Assembly (NCBI GenBank): GCA_964630925.1
Contig: CAZVZK010000049.1
Span: 1 to 63,888, forward strand
DNA length: 63,888 nucleotides
Direction of reading: 5' to 3'
Source: RGDT01 sp964630925
Lineage (GTDB): Bacteria; Planctomycetota; Planctomycetia; Gemmatales; Gemmataceae
The notes under the pieces: model-generated
Databases searched by the model: none
What the model was told of the DNA's origin: nothing
What the model saw: only the letters and a program-made list of their open reading frames with translations
Position numbers and translations under genes: made by a program
In this document: positions 15,798 to 24,264 of the stretch, piece by piece
How positions within the stretch are numbered: position 1 is the first letter of the stretch
Layout: each line of letters begins with the position of its first letter

Positions 15798-18767
15798 TCA
15801 AGACGCCAGCCGGCCCTCACCGATGACCGCGATGACACCCGGCGCCAGCGGCGCTGAGGCCGAGGACGCCCGGAGCGTGAACGCCCCGAAGGTCACCTCC
15901 GCCACGCCCTCCAGTACGGCCAGGCTCCCCTCCTCGGGGGCGTCCACGCCGGACAGGGACGCGTCGAAGGCCCCCCGCTCGTCCAGCAAGGTCAGCCGGC
16001 AGGGGGCGCCGCTTTCGCCGGCCTCCGCGCCCGCCACCAGTCCCGCGAAACGCCCCCGCTGCCCGTGCGCAAGGGCCCTCCTGTCTGCGAGGCCCGCCTG
16101 CAGCGCCGGGCGGAGGACGTGCATCATCAGCGGGCCGGTGACGAGCCCGAGCTGCGCCCACTCCTCGCGCCACGCCGCCGCGAGCGGGTGCCTGCCCAGG
16201 AGGCCCTCGCCCGGCCACGGGGACGCCTCCCGGCGACGCCACGCCGGCGGGAGCGCCCCCCGCCCCGTCAGCCCCTCCGAGCGCAACAGGGCCTCCCTGC
16301 CCCTGCCGGTGAAGTCGAACGCCCCCGCCCTGGCCAGGGCCGCCAGCGCGTCGGGGGTCACCTCGCCCAGCCGCCGCCGCGCCTCAGCGAAGGACGTGAA
16401 CGGCCCGCCGCCCGCCCTCGCCTCGATGACCGCCTGGGCCGCCCCCGCCGGCAACGCCCTGATGAGCGACAGGGGCGGGCGCAGGGCCGACACCTCCTGC
16501 GTCCACACGTCACGCGAGCGGTTGACGCACGGCGGCAGGACCGTCAGCCCCGCGCGCTTGGCCTCCTCGACGTAGGCCCACGCCGGGTACAGGCCCTTGT
16601 GCTGGTTCATCACCCCGCACCAGAAGGCCGCCGGGCATGTCGCCTTGAGCCGCGCCTGCTCCCACGCCGTCGAGGCGATGCTCAAGGCGTGGGAGCGGCA
16701 GAAGGCGTAGCCCTGGAACTTGCGCAGGTGGGGCAGGGCGGCCTCCCCGGCCTGACGCCTGCCCACCCGCTCGCAGGCGGTGACCAGTTCGGCCTCGGCG
16801 GCGTCTGCGGCCTGCTCGTCGGCGAGGGCGCGGCGGATGCGGTCGGCCTCGGCGGCCGGCAGGCCGGTCAGCGCCTCGATGACGGCCAGGGCGTCGTCGT
16901 CGTACAGCAGCACGCCCCGCGTGCCGCGCAGGGCCGCCTCCGCCTCGGGGCAGGGGTAGCGGTCCGGCTCCAGCCCGTGCAGCCGGCGGAGGTACGCCTC
17001 GCGCCCGCCCGCCGCCGAGGCCCCCGGCCTCGCCACCGACAGGCAATTCATCAGCCCGCCCACGTCGGCGGGGCGGCACTGGGCGAGGAGCGCCCGCTGG
17101 CCGGCCGTCTCCAGATGCGGGACGCCCAGCGTGTCGCCGGCGGCGAGTAGCTCGGCGACCCGCGCGGCGGCGTCCGGTGCCACGCCGTCCTCGACCTCGG
17201 CGGCGTGGCCCCTCGCCTCGGCCAGCGAAGACAGCGCCCGGTTGGACAGCAGATCGAGCTTCACGAGGCCGACGGCCGCCGCGGCCGTCTGGGCGTAATG
17301 CAGCATCCGCACGCCGCCCGGCCCCTTCACGCACGGGGCGTGGTCCTCGACGGGGCCGGCGGTCAGGACGACGCCGGACGGGTGCGGGCCGTGCTCCTCC
17401 GGGCGGGGCGCCAGGATCGCGGCGGCGGCCCTGACCGTCACCCACTCGCCCGGCTCGCCGGGCCACGACGGCGGTGGCGCGTCGCCCGCCCCCTCCTCGC
17501 CGGCCTCGGCGGCGACGGCGTTGGCGCACGCGCCGAAGCCGTGGGCGGTGAGCGCCGCCTTCAGGCCGCCCACGGGGCCGAAGCGGCGGTAGGAGGCGAC
17601 GCGGGCCACCCGCTGCGCGCCGAACAACTGAATCGCGTGCTGGAACAGGAGCTTCCGATGGGCGTCGGCGAGGTCGAGGTCGATGTCGGGCGGTGAATCC
17701 CTGCCGGGGCCGAGGAACCTCTCGAAGCGGAGCCCGTGGGCAACGGGGTCGGCGGGCGTGATCCCCAGCAGGCAGCAGACGAGCGACGAGCCCGCGGAGC
17801 CGCGCGGCCAGACCGGCCAGCCCCTCCTCGGGCACTCCTCGACCAGGTCCGAGACCGCAAGGAGGTACGGCGCCATCTGCGCGGCCCCGACGGCCCTTAA
17901 CTCCTCGTCGAGCCTGCGGCGGGTGCCCGCCGCGTCCTGCCACGCGCGGCGGGTGAGGGCCTCCTCGCACCGCTGGCGGAGGCAGTCGAGGAGGTCGGCG
18001 CCGGGGGCGGCCCGCGTGGGGGCCGGGACGAGGCCGCGCGGCAGCACGTCGGAGCGGCACAGGGCGGCGAGCCGCGCGGTGTTGGCCAGGGCGTCGGGCA
18101 AGTCCCTGAAGCGCTGGCGCATCTCGTCGGCGGTGGCGACGTGGTGCGCCGGCAGGACGGAGAGGCGGGCGGGCAGTTGCTCCAGCGTCTGGGACCGCCG
18201 CACGGCCAGCAGGAGCCGGTAGGCGGCGTGGTCCTCGGGCGCGGCGAGGCGTGCGGCGGTGCTGGCGACGGGGCGGAGGCCCAACGGCAGCCCCGCCGCG
18301 AGGAGCGCCTGCTCGGCGGCCTCGGAGGGGCCGGGCCTGACCACCTCCAGCCAGCATTGCGCCCGCGCCCTGTCCAAGAGGGGGCCGCGGAGGAGGGCGG
18401 GGGCGTCGATGAGGAATTGTAGACCCTCCGAGTGGGCGGCCAGCAGCGAGGAGAAGGCGGCGGGGGCGCAGCCGTCGAGGGCGAGGCGGGTGAGGAGGCG
18501 CGAGAGGGAGCGGTAGCCGGACGGCTCCGCCGCCAGCGCCGTCACGGCCTGCTTGCCGGCCACGACGCGGGCGCCGATGATCGGCCTGACGGGCCCGTTC
18601 CTGGCGGCCTGGGCCAGTTCCACGGCCCCGCCGAGGCTGTTGGTGTCGGTGAGGGCGAGGGCCTCGTGGCCGCATTCGGCGGCGCGTTCCAGCAGCGCCG
18701 CGGGCGGGGCCACGCCCTCCAGCAACGAGTACCACGAGTGGACGCGGAGGACGGCGAGGCGGCCCAT
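15798..18767 (-). CDS. DNA polymerase III alpha subunit homologue (DnaE type)
   Basis: 989 residues from ATG 18767; a GTG 12 codons earlier is also open. The N-terminal PHP domain begins LRVHSWYSLLEG and HEALALTDTNSLGG. The polymerase core shows PRGSAGSSLVCCLLGIT (about 321-337), the palm motif PDIDLDLAD with D361 and D363, and the third-aspartate region VGLVKLDLLSNRAL. The thumb/fingers and HhH region follow (KFQGYAFCRSHALSIA, FTSFAEA). The C-terminus has an OB-fold-like stretch. At under 1000 residues it is shorter than replicative DnaE1 and closer to DnaE2-type proteins. An element-borne DnaE suggests self-supplied or translesion synthesis. It is transcribed away from the small plus-strand genes. 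Confidence 0.88.
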   Translation of the reverse strand: MGRLAVLRVHSWYSLLEGVAPPAALLERAAECGHEALALTDTNSLGGAVELAQAARNGPVRPIIGARVVAGKQAVTALAAEPSGYRSLSRLLTRLALDGCAPAAFSSLLAAHSEGLQFLIDAPALLRGPLLDRARAQCWLEVVRPGPSEAAEQALLAAGLPLGLRPVASTAARLAAPEDHAAYRLLLAVRRSQTLEQLPARLSVLPAHHVATADEMRQRFRDLPDALANTARLAALCRSDVLPRGLVPAPTRAAPGADLLDCLRQRCEEALTRRAWQDAAGTRRRLDEELRAVGAAQMAPYLLAVSDLVEECPRRGWPVWPRGSAGSSLVCCLLGITPADPVAHGLRFERFLGPGRDSPPDIDLDLADAHRKLLFQHAIQLFGAQRVARVASYRRFGPVGGLKAALTAHGFGACANAVAAEAGEEGAGDAPPPSWPGEPGEWVTVRAAAAILAPRPEEHGPHPSGVVLTAGPVEDHAPCVKGPGGVRMLHYAQTAAAAVGLVKLDLLSNRALSSLAEARGHAAEVEDGVAPDAAARVAELLAAGDTLGVPHLETAGQRALLAQCRPADVGGLMNCLSVARPGASAAGGREAYLRRLHGLEPDRYPCPEAEAALRGTRGVLLYDDDALAVIEALTGLPAAEADRIRRALADEQAADAAEAELVTACERVGRRQAGEAALPHLRKFQGYAFCRSHALSIASTAWEQARLKATCPAAFWCGVMNQHKGLYPAWAYVEEAKRAGLTVLPPCVNRSRDVWTQEVSALRPPLSLIRALPAGAAQAVIEARAGGGPFTSFAEARRRLGEVTPDALAALARAGAFDFTGRGREALLRSEGLTGRGALPPAWRRREASPWPGEGLLGRHPLAAAWREEWAQLGLVTGPLMMHVLRPALQAGLADRRALAHGQRGRFAGLVAGAEAGESGAPCRLTLLDERGAFDASLSGVDAPEEGSLAVLEGVAEVTFGAFTLRASSASAPLAPGVIAVIGEGRLAS

Positions 18768-18994
18768 CGGAAGGCCCCCGGTAGGTGATTGCGAGAAATG
18801 CACAGGTGGTCACCGTGGTCTGACAAGAGGTGATGGGGCCAAGTCGCCGATAAGGCGCGACAGTCTTTCATGGGCATCGACCACCGGGGACGACATCCGC
18901 GCCGGTGAGAGACTCTCGGTGAATCTCATCTTTGAGGCTTGAAATTGCGATCCGGCCGGGTGAGGATTACCGCCCGCCCTCGGGAGGTCGGACG
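18768..18994. other. Divergent intergenic region
   Basis: The leftward DnaE gene and the rightward small genes start from this 227-nt gap, so it must carry promoters for both. I cannot place -35/-10 boxes with confidence. No gene seen. Confidence 0.4.
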
Positions 18995-19225
18995 ATGACG
19001 ACAGAGGCGTTGGCGAAGAGGCTCAAGAGGCTGCATGAGCTGGCGAAGGAAGTCCTCGGTGACGTGCGGAGGTGGGCCGGCGTCGGCCTGCTGCACGACA
19101 TGGGGAAGCGGGCGGCGGTGGTCGCGGTGACGGACGCCGTGGACGCCTGCGAGGCGGCCAGGATCGCGATGGCCAGCGCGGCGGGCATCGGCCTGCTGGT
19201 GCCGCCCGCGCGGTCACTCAACTGA
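18995..19225 (+). CDS. Small Ala-rich helical protein
   Basis: 76 residues from an ATG with GGGAGG eight bases upstream; the frame is open further upstream without a better start. The N-terminus is a basic helix (TTEALAKRLKRLHELAKEVLGDVRR), followed by an Ala-rich helical part (AVVAVTDAVDACEAARIAMASAAG). No family recognised. It is the first of three short plus-strand genes in a row and is probably co-transcribed with them. Confidence 0.6.
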   Translation: MTTEALAKRLKRLHELAKEVLGDVRRWAGVGLLHDMGKRAAVVAVTDAVDACEAARIAMASAAGIGLLVPPARSLN

Positions 19226-19237
19226 CGGGGTCTGGCG

Positions 19238-19480
19238 ATGATCGAGGTGAATGACATACGGGCGAGGATGGGCAGGCTCGACGAACTTGCCCGCGGCCTG
19301 TCCCGCGAGGTGGCCCTGTGGCGCGGGGCGGAGAGCCCGTTGCTCCAGCCGGAGCGGCGGGCATACCTCAACGCGATGCAGGACCTGCTCGCCAGCGCCG
19401 AGCGTGCCCGCACGGCGTTGAACAAAGCGCTGCTGCGCATCGAGGAGCGTGGGCGTGCCGCCCAACCGCCGGCGGCGTAG
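19238..19480 (+). CDS. Small coiled-coil protein
   Basis: 80 residues starting 13 bases after the previous gene. Almost entirely helical with heptad-like spacing (DIRARMGRLDELARGLSREV, ERRAYLNAMQDLLASAERAR, LNKALLRIEER). Similar in size and character to the gene before it, so the pair may be distant relatives or partners. Function unknown. Confidence 0.6.
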   Translation: MIEVNDIRARMGRLDELARGLSREVALWRGAESPLLQPERRAYLNAMQDLLASAERARTALNKALLRIEERGRAAQPPAA

Positions 19481-19484
19481 GACA

Positions 19485-19697
19485 ATGGGCATGTCCCCCT
19501 GCTGGTGCTGCGACCGCCGCCAATCCTCCGCCCCGTGCGTTTGCGGCGAAGGCTACTGCCTGCGCTGCGGCGTCTGCCCGGCCCACTGCTCGTGCCCCAG
19601 CCCGTGGATCGTCTCGCCCGGCGAGGATGACGGCTACCTCGACCCCGAGGACGACGACGCGGACGAGCCGCTGGTGATCGACGGCGGGGCGCCGTGA
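19485..19697 (+). CDS. Cys-rich zinc-ribbon-like protein A
   Basis: About 70 residues from ATG 19485 (or 19491). Eleven cysteines lie in the first 40 residues: CWCCDRRQSSAPCVCGEGYC, then LRCGVCPAHCSCPSPWIV. An acidic tail follows (PGEDDGYLDPEDDDADEPL). The same block, with the same cysteine spacing and the PWIV.PGEDDGYL ending, opens the protein at 24265-24753. The spacing implies two or more zinc sites. The family is unknown to me. It starts four bases after the previous stop. Confidence 0.65.
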   Translation: MGMSPCWCCDRRQSSAPCVCGEGYCLRCGVCPAHCSCPSPWIVSPGEDDGYLDPEDDDADEPLVIDGGAP

Positions 19698-19814
19698 CGG
19701 CAACACTTGCCGGCTGCGCTCGCGTCGCTAGAATTCAGAGTGCCGCCTTGCGGGAGAGCGTCGCAGTGATGGGCGACACCGCGACGCCACGCCGGGCGGC
19801 ACTTGAAACACACG

Positions 19815-19855
19815 GGGGGCGGGCCTGGAAGTTCAGGCCCGCCCCCTTTGCGTTT
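19815..19855 (+). terminator. Intrinsic terminator
   Basis: A GC-rich stem (GGGGGCGGGCCTG against CAGGCCCGCCCCC) with a short loop, followed by TTTGCGTTT. Correct orientation to end the three-gene plus-strand transcript (18995-19697). Confidence 0.75.
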
Positions 19856-19889
19856 CATGCTGTCGTTCTTTGGCCGGCCTATGTGACCC

Positions 19890-20780
19890 TCACCTGCCCC
19901 GGCCCCTGCGGCCCGCCGGTACGCCGGCCAGCCCACGCACGGCGGCGGCCAATCCGGCCTCCCCCATCGACCTCAGCGGGTTGAACGGGGCATCTTCTTT
20001 GCGTAACGCCGCGAGGGCGGCGCAGACGGGGCTGTCGGTGAGGAAGCGGCGGAGCGCCACGCTGTAGCAGGCCGCGAAATGCAGCGAGAATGCGTCCAGA
20101 GTGTCGTCGGTGAAGTCCTCCATCCGTCGCTCCCGGAGGTAGTCGTGGATGTTCGGGTTGCTGCCCATCAGCCTCACCCCAGGGGGCAGGCCGCCGGCGA
20201 GGCCGAACAGCCGGTCGAACGTGGGGTCGTCCCGCTCGAAGTCATCGTAGCCCGAGCGGAGGACGAGGCCCTCGCCCGAGCCGTAGATGTTCTGCACCAA
20301 CATGCCGAGCAGCTCCTCCTCGTCAGGGTAGCCGTTGGCGTTGCCGAGGTGGTCCGCGGCCGGCCGCGTCCAGAAGCCCGAGCGCAGGGCGCTGCCCGCG
20401 TGGGCCAGCTCGTGCGCCAGGACAGCCCGCCGGTGCCCCATGCACCGCCGCCCCTCCTGATACTTCCCCGGAGAGTAGAAGACGGTCGGCTCGTTGAGCG
20501 GCCCGGACACGGGCCGGACGTGGGCGCTGCCGGGCGTGAAGTCGGGGGCGAAACGCACCACGCGGGTCGATGTCGTCAGGGCACGCACGGCCTCGTAGAT
20601 GGTGCGGCCCACCGCCGACGCCCTGAGCCTGTCCAGGTTGAAGACGACGGCACGCTCGTAGTCAGCGGGCCGCCATCGCGGGGGCAGGTCGGCCGGTGAG
20701 CCGTCCCGCTTCCTGGGGAGGGATGAGGTGTCCGTGCCCTGGATGATGAAGGTGCCACGCGGGGGGTAGGTCGTCGCCAC
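19890..20780 (-). CDS. HExxH metalloprotease-like protein (M91-like)
   Basis: About 296 residues from GTG 20780 with GGAG upstream; the open frame extends to 21035, but that part is Pro-rich and poor in protein character. AVLAHELAHAG (H123, E124, H127) is a zinc-protease signature, and YPDEEELLGML about 25 residues later could give the third ligand. This matches the layout of peptidase M91 (NleD-like) and related secreted toxins (HELxHA..EE). PTVFYSPGKYQ before the motif is also typical. No signal peptide or secretion domain is visible. It could be a toxin, or a development/defence protease; the substrate is unknown. Confidence 0.55.
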   Translation of the reverse strand: MATTYPPRGTFIIQGTDTSSLPRKRDGSPADLPPRWRPADYERAVVFNLDRLRASAVGRTIYEAVRALTTSTRVVRFAPDFTPGSAHVRPVSGPLNEPTVFYSPGKYQEGRRCMGHRRAVLAHELAHAGSALRSGFWTRPAADHLGNANGYPDEEELLGMLVQNIYGSGEGLVLRSGYDDFERDDPTFDRLFGLAGGLPPGVRLMGSNPNIHDYLRERRMEDFTDDTLDAFSLHFAACYSVALRRFLTDSPVCAALAALRKEDAPFNPLRSMGEAGLAAAVRGLAGVPAGRRGRGR

Positions 20781-21006
20781 GATGCGCTCCGAGAGAATCA
20801 GGGCAGTATTTGTAGCAACGGCCGTCAGCGGCGGTGGTGGACAGGAAATACGCCAACGCCTGATCGGGAAGAGGGTCAAGCCGGCTGAGGTGTTCGCGCC
20901 CGCCGTGTGATGATCACGCAGACCCACTTCGTCAAGCCACACACGCCAGGGCTGGACAAGCCTGGATGACCGGGGTATCAAGCCGGGGGTGCGTGGAGGT
21001 ATCCCC

Positions 21007-21711
21007 GTGACGACACCATCCAAACTGCTCGGCACCTACGAGTCGCCCCGCTTCCACGTCGGTGCCGTGGTGTCCTGCGCGCGGCGTGGAGACATGGTCA
21101 TCCTCGGCGTGTCCGAGGCGCCGATCCCCTGGCCCATCGGCAGGCCCCCCGGCAGGGGCAGGGGCCGCACGTCCCTCGTGCTGTACCGCGACCTCGTCAA
21201 AGCCGTCCGGCGGGAGTCGGCGCAGGCCATCGCCTATTGGTGGGGAGTCAGCACGCTGACCGTCTGGGGCTGGAGGAAGGCGCTCGGGGTGGGCCAGTAC
21301 ACCGAGGGCACGCGGGGCCTCAAGAGCGAGGTCCACACGCCGATCCTCGACGCGGCCCGCGAGCTGGCCCTGCCCACCCTGTCCAGCCCGGAGAGGCGGG
21401 AGAAGATCGCGGCCAGCAAGAGGGGCAAGCCCAGGCCCATGCACGTCATCGAGGCCGTCCGTGCGGCGCACCTCGGCAAGCCCCACAGCGAGGACGCGAA
21501 GCGGAAGATGAGTGAGGCCCACAGGCGGCGCGGGACCATGCCGCCGGCGGCCGGGGGGGCGTGGACGGCGGAGGAGGATGGGGCGGTCCGGACGATGGCG
21601 CCGAAGGACGCGGCGGAGGCCACGGGGCGGACGCTGAGGGCGGTGTACTCAAGGCGGCTCGTCCTCGGCCTGCCCGACGGCAGGGCCGTCAGGAAGGCGC
21701 CGCATCAGTAG
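21007..21711 (+). CDS. NUMOD3/Myb-like DNA-binding protein
   Basis: 234 residues from GTG 21007 with GGAGG seven bases upstream. The middle (SSPERREKIAASKRGKPRPM, then GKPHSEDAKRKMSEAHRRRG, about 130-175) resembles NUMOD3 repeats, the DNA-binding modules of GIY-YIG and HNH homing endonucleases. The C-terminus (WTAEEDGAVRTMAPKDAAEATGRTLRAVYSRR) resembles a Myb/SANT HTH. An upstream segment (QAIAYWWGVSTLTVWGWRKALG) is a further HTH. No nuclease motif is seen. It is either a regulator or the binding half of a decayed homing-type protein. Confidence 0.55.
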   Translation: MTTPSKLLGTYESPRFHVGAVVSCARRGDMVILGVSEAPIPWPIGRPPGRGRGRTSLVLYRDLVKAVRRESAQAIAYWWGVSTLTVWGWRKALGVGQYTEGTRGLKSEVHTPILDAARELALPTLSSPERREKIAASKRGKPRPMHVIEAVRAAHLGKPHSEDAKRKMSEAHRRRGTMPPAAGGAWTAEEDGAVRTMAPKDAAEATGRTLRAVYSRRLVLGLPDGRAVRKAPHQ

Positions 21712-21855
21712 GGCGGGAATAATCGGGACGCGGTGTCCGGGGGTTGCGAGGCCAGCGATCTAGTGGGTGAGGACTCGCCCGACGCCGCCCGCCCGGTTCG
21801 CCCGGTGGTGTCACCTCCGCCCTCGCCCCGTCTCCGGCAGGAATCCGAGCCTCGA

Positions 21856-22218
21856 TCACACTTCCAGGCCCGCACGCTCCCGCGCCTCGCGGCAAACGTC
21901 GCTGCCCGGCTCGAACTCGCGGCACACCGAGGGCCTGTCGCGGTAGACGGAGCAGCCGCAGCGGACGGCCAGCTCGCCCTCGAACGCGACGCACGCCGGA
22001 TAGCCCCACGCGCCCTCGTGCGGGGCCGCCGCCAGGCACTTCGACCCGAACGCGGCTTCGACGACGCGCAGGCCGTGTCGGCGCATCCGGGCTGCCTCGG
22101 CCCTGTCGAGGTGGACGTAGGCGTTGCCGTCATATGCCCCCAGGTGGACGCAGCACGCGCCGCAGGACTGGCAGTCGTATGGCCCACTCTCTTCTCCCAC
22201 GGGAAGCCCCTCTGGCAT
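21856..22218 (-). CDS. YkgJ-family cysteine cluster protein
   Basis: About 120 residues; the start is uncertain (ATG 22218 or an earlier TTG at 22254). It carries the family pattern CQSCGACC near the N-terminus and, further on, YPACVAFEGELAVRCGCSVYRDRPSVCREFEPGSDVC, with the expected CxxY..RPxxCRxF. Such proteins bind zinc or an Fe-S cluster; their role is poorly known and may include modification of other proteins. It stands alone on the minus strand, opposite the NUMOD3-like gene. Confidence 0.75.
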   Translation of the reverse strand: MPEGLPVGEESGPYDCQSCGACCVHLGAYDGNAYVHLDRAEAARMRRHGLRVVEAAFGSKCLAAAPHEGAWGYPACVAFEGELAVRCGCSVYRDRPSVCREFEPGSDVCREARERAGLEV

Positions 22219-22345
22219 CGTCAGGTTGATAACGCGCCGGCGGGAGGTGGGCAAGGCCAGCCACGCTCAAGTGGCCCTGTCCCAGCAACCGCCCAGGTAG
22301 TCCTCGCGCCTCATAACCTGCATGGCCGTCCTCCTCTAGCGAATC

Positions 22346-22522
22346 TCAGAAGAGTGACGCCTGCGCCAGCCCCGCCGGCTCCAGGCACTCCGGGCTGTCG
22401 TTCCTGACGCTGCCGACCGCCTTGCCCACGGCAGCAGCAGCCATCGCCTCGGCGGGGAAGGGGCGCATCAACGCGGCCAGCGCGTCGGGCGTGCCCCCGC
22501 CCAGCCAGCAGCGTCCGGATCG
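22346..22522 (-). pseudogene. C-terminal fragment of SRAP (SOS response-associated peptidase)
   Basis: The last roughly 55 codons read CWLGGGTPDALAALMRPFPA, then EAMAAAAVGKAVGSVRNDSPECLEP. This fits the end of SRAP/YedK proteins (WL...LL.P.PAE.M...PV...VN..RND.PE.I.P). The N-terminal catalytic Cys and the core are missing. The palindromic repeat copy B begins right at the break. The matching N-terminal fragment lies at 26261-26425. Confidence 0.65.
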
Positions 22523-22523
22523 G

Positions 22524-22606
22524 CCGGTCTTTTTTTCTCCCGCACGCTCGCACGCGACAGAGAGTTTTCTCCCCTGTCGCGCGTACACGCGGGGAAAAAA
22601 AATCGG
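22524..22606. repeat. 83-bp palindromic repeat with T7/A8 ends, copy B
   Basis: Same plan as 12327-12408: CTTTTTTTCTCCCGC at the left, GCGGGGAAAAAAAATCGG at the right, and a shared centre AGTTTTCTcccCTGTCGC. The arms pair over most of their length. It abuts the broken SRAP gene. Like copy A, the T-first/A-last order excludes an intrinsic terminator. Confidence 0.8.
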
Positions 22607-22979
22607 CGAGACCAGCCCAGCCCGTCAGCCGCGCCCCGACGAGGCCGGGCAGCTACGACAGCTTTCCCCCCGCCCTCCCCACGGCCGCCGCGCTCCTCCC
22701 CACACATCCCATCGCCCCGCGCACCCGCTGATCTCACCCACAGATTCTTGCGGGGGCACCCAGAAACGACGGGGCCTCGCCGGTGTGCCCGGCGAGGCCC
22801 CGTCACGTCATCCGATGCGGCGGGCCACCTCCGCCGCCTTCGGAGGAGAGGGCCACGCCGCCGCCGGGGTTGTTCACCGGCGACGACTCTAGCAGGCCAC
22901 GGGACACGAGCGGCCGGGTCGCCGGTCATCGACGGGCCGCCCCTGCCGGCGATGCACCGGCATCCGGGCCGCCGACACG
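22607..22979. other. Non-coding junction region
   Basis: About 370 nt with no supported gene. It contains a terminator-like hairpin and a 34-nt remnant of an integrase gene end (listed below), then unassignable sequence up to the next stop codon. It looks like the seam between two accreted element segments. Confidence 0.5.
22766..22841 (-). pseudogene. Remnant of a second integrase 3' end plus its hairpin
   Basis: 22808-22841 is identical (34 of 34 nt) to the end of the integrase gene (26625-26658) and would encode KAAEVARRIG then stop. The downstream hairpin (GGGGCCTCGCCGG against CCGGCGAGGCCCC) also corresponds to the hairpin at 26585-26616. Beyond 22841 similarity stops. It is the remaining tail of another copy of the recombinase gene. 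Confidence 0.75.
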
Positions 22980-23984
22980 TCAGGGCTCCCCTTCGTACTT
23001 CCGGGTCTTGGGCGGGGACTCCATGAAGCCGACGTCGGGCGAGGGGATCACCGGGTCCGGGCCGTCGGACGCCCGCGGCCAGACGGGCTCCGCGGGGAAT
23101 TCGATCACGCGGGCGAGGCTCCCGACGTCGGTCGGCCAGCACTGGAGGAGGCTGGCGTCCGGGAAGGCGGCGAGGAAGCTCCGGTTCTGGGATTCCTCGC
23201 TGGCGAAGGTGATGCGGCAGCGCCCGTCCTTCCGCATGATCCGCCGCATCGCGTAATAGGTCGGGGAGTGGAACGGCGAGCCGCGCATGCAGATGTCGCT
23301 GGCGCAGCCGTCGGGCAGCCCGGGGCCGTCGGGCGGCGGCGCGTCCGCCGGCGCCTTCGTCAGCCTCCGCATGTACTGCTTGGCCCCCGGCTGATAGTAC
23401 TTCAGCGCCACGTAGTCCTCGAAGCCCTTCGCCTCCGTCTCGCCGTACATGTTGATTTTCCTGCCCGTGCCGAGCGGGCTGAGGGGCGTGCCGCCGGGGC
23501 TGTAGTAGGCGGACGAGCTGGTGATATCGACCAGGGAGGTGATCGAGACGGCCGCCCCGAGGGTCACCCCGCCCAGGGAGGCCCACACGCGGAAGACCCC
23601 CTGCTTCGAGCGCGGGATGCTCCAGCCGTTGCCGGCCCCCGTGATCGGCTTGCCGGCGTCGCCCCCCCAGCGGATCTGCGTCCAGGCCGGCCAGTGGTCC
23701 GGCTCGGTCTCGGCCAGCACGATCACGCTCTCGTTGACGCACAGGAAGCTCTCGTATTGCACCTGGCCGGGGCCGCCCCTCCTCGCGCCGTGCGTGATCC
23801 GGAGCCGGACCAGGCGGGGGGGCGACATGGGCCCCGGGTTGCCCCGCGCGTGGTGCGGCCCCTGGCCCCGGACGCGGGCGCCGGCCCCCAGGGGCCCTGG
23901 CACGCCGACGACGTGACCGGGCGCGTTCGATTGCCCGGCGTGCAGCGGGGAGGCGAGCGGGCCAGGGATGCGTCCGATGGCCAT
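22980..23984 (-). CDS. Hypothetical protein
   Basis: 334 residues, family not recognised, starting at ATG 23984 with GGAG seven bases upstream. The N-terminal 55 residues are Gly/Pro-rich and flexible. The middle has strand-rich sequence (SFLCVNESVIVLAETEPD, QGVFRVWASLGGVTLGAAVS). It then has a segment with aromatic and basic residues (FEDYVALKYYQPGAKQYMRR) and a Cys pair (DGCASDICMRG). The last 30 residues are Pro-rich. No signal peptide or membrane segment. It is the first gene of the right-hand segment of the element. Confidence 0.55.
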   Translation of the reverse strand: MAIGRIPGPLASPLHAGQSNAPGHVVGVPGPLGAGARVRGQGPHHARGNPGPMSPPRLVRLRITHGARRGGPGQVQYESFLCVNESVIVLAETEPDHWPAWTQIRWGGDAGKPITGAGNGWSIPRSKQGVFRVWASLGGVTLGAAVSITSLVDITSSSAYYSPGGTPLSPLGTGRKINMYGETEAKGFEDYVALKYYQPGAKQYMRRLTKAPADAPPPDGPGLPDGCASDICMRGSPFHSPTYYAMRRIMRKDGRCRITFASEESQNRSFLAAFPDASLLQCWPTDVGSLARVIEFPAEPVWPRASDGPDPVIPSPDVGFMESPPKTRKYEGEP

Positions 23985-24264
23985 GCGTGAGCTCCGGATC
24001 GTCTGGGCTACATTAATAGAAGCGTCGGACCGCGGCTATCGCGGACAGGGAGCGGCCGGCGCTGCCACCGCGGAGTTCAAGGGCCGGGAGGAAAAGGCCG
24101 CCGCACTCCCCGTACAGAATAACGCGGCGCGGGGCCGGCGGGGACAGGAATCCGGCCCGTTCCCCGAGCCAGGGGGCCGGGCCCCGCCGGGTAGCTCTGG
24201 CCATTCTGTCCAGGGGATCGGGGTCAGGGAGGACGGGCCGACTTGCCGGGGATAGGAAGACGGC
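23985..24264. other. Intergenic stretch
   Basis: 280 nt between divergent genes; presumed promoters for both. Nothing else recognised. Confidence 0.35.

Noticed and set aside
22468..23742. A 424-codon minus-strand frame
   Set aside because: Arg/Gly/Pro-rich shadow frame; it overlaps the better-started gene at 22980-23984, the palindrome and the integrase remnant.
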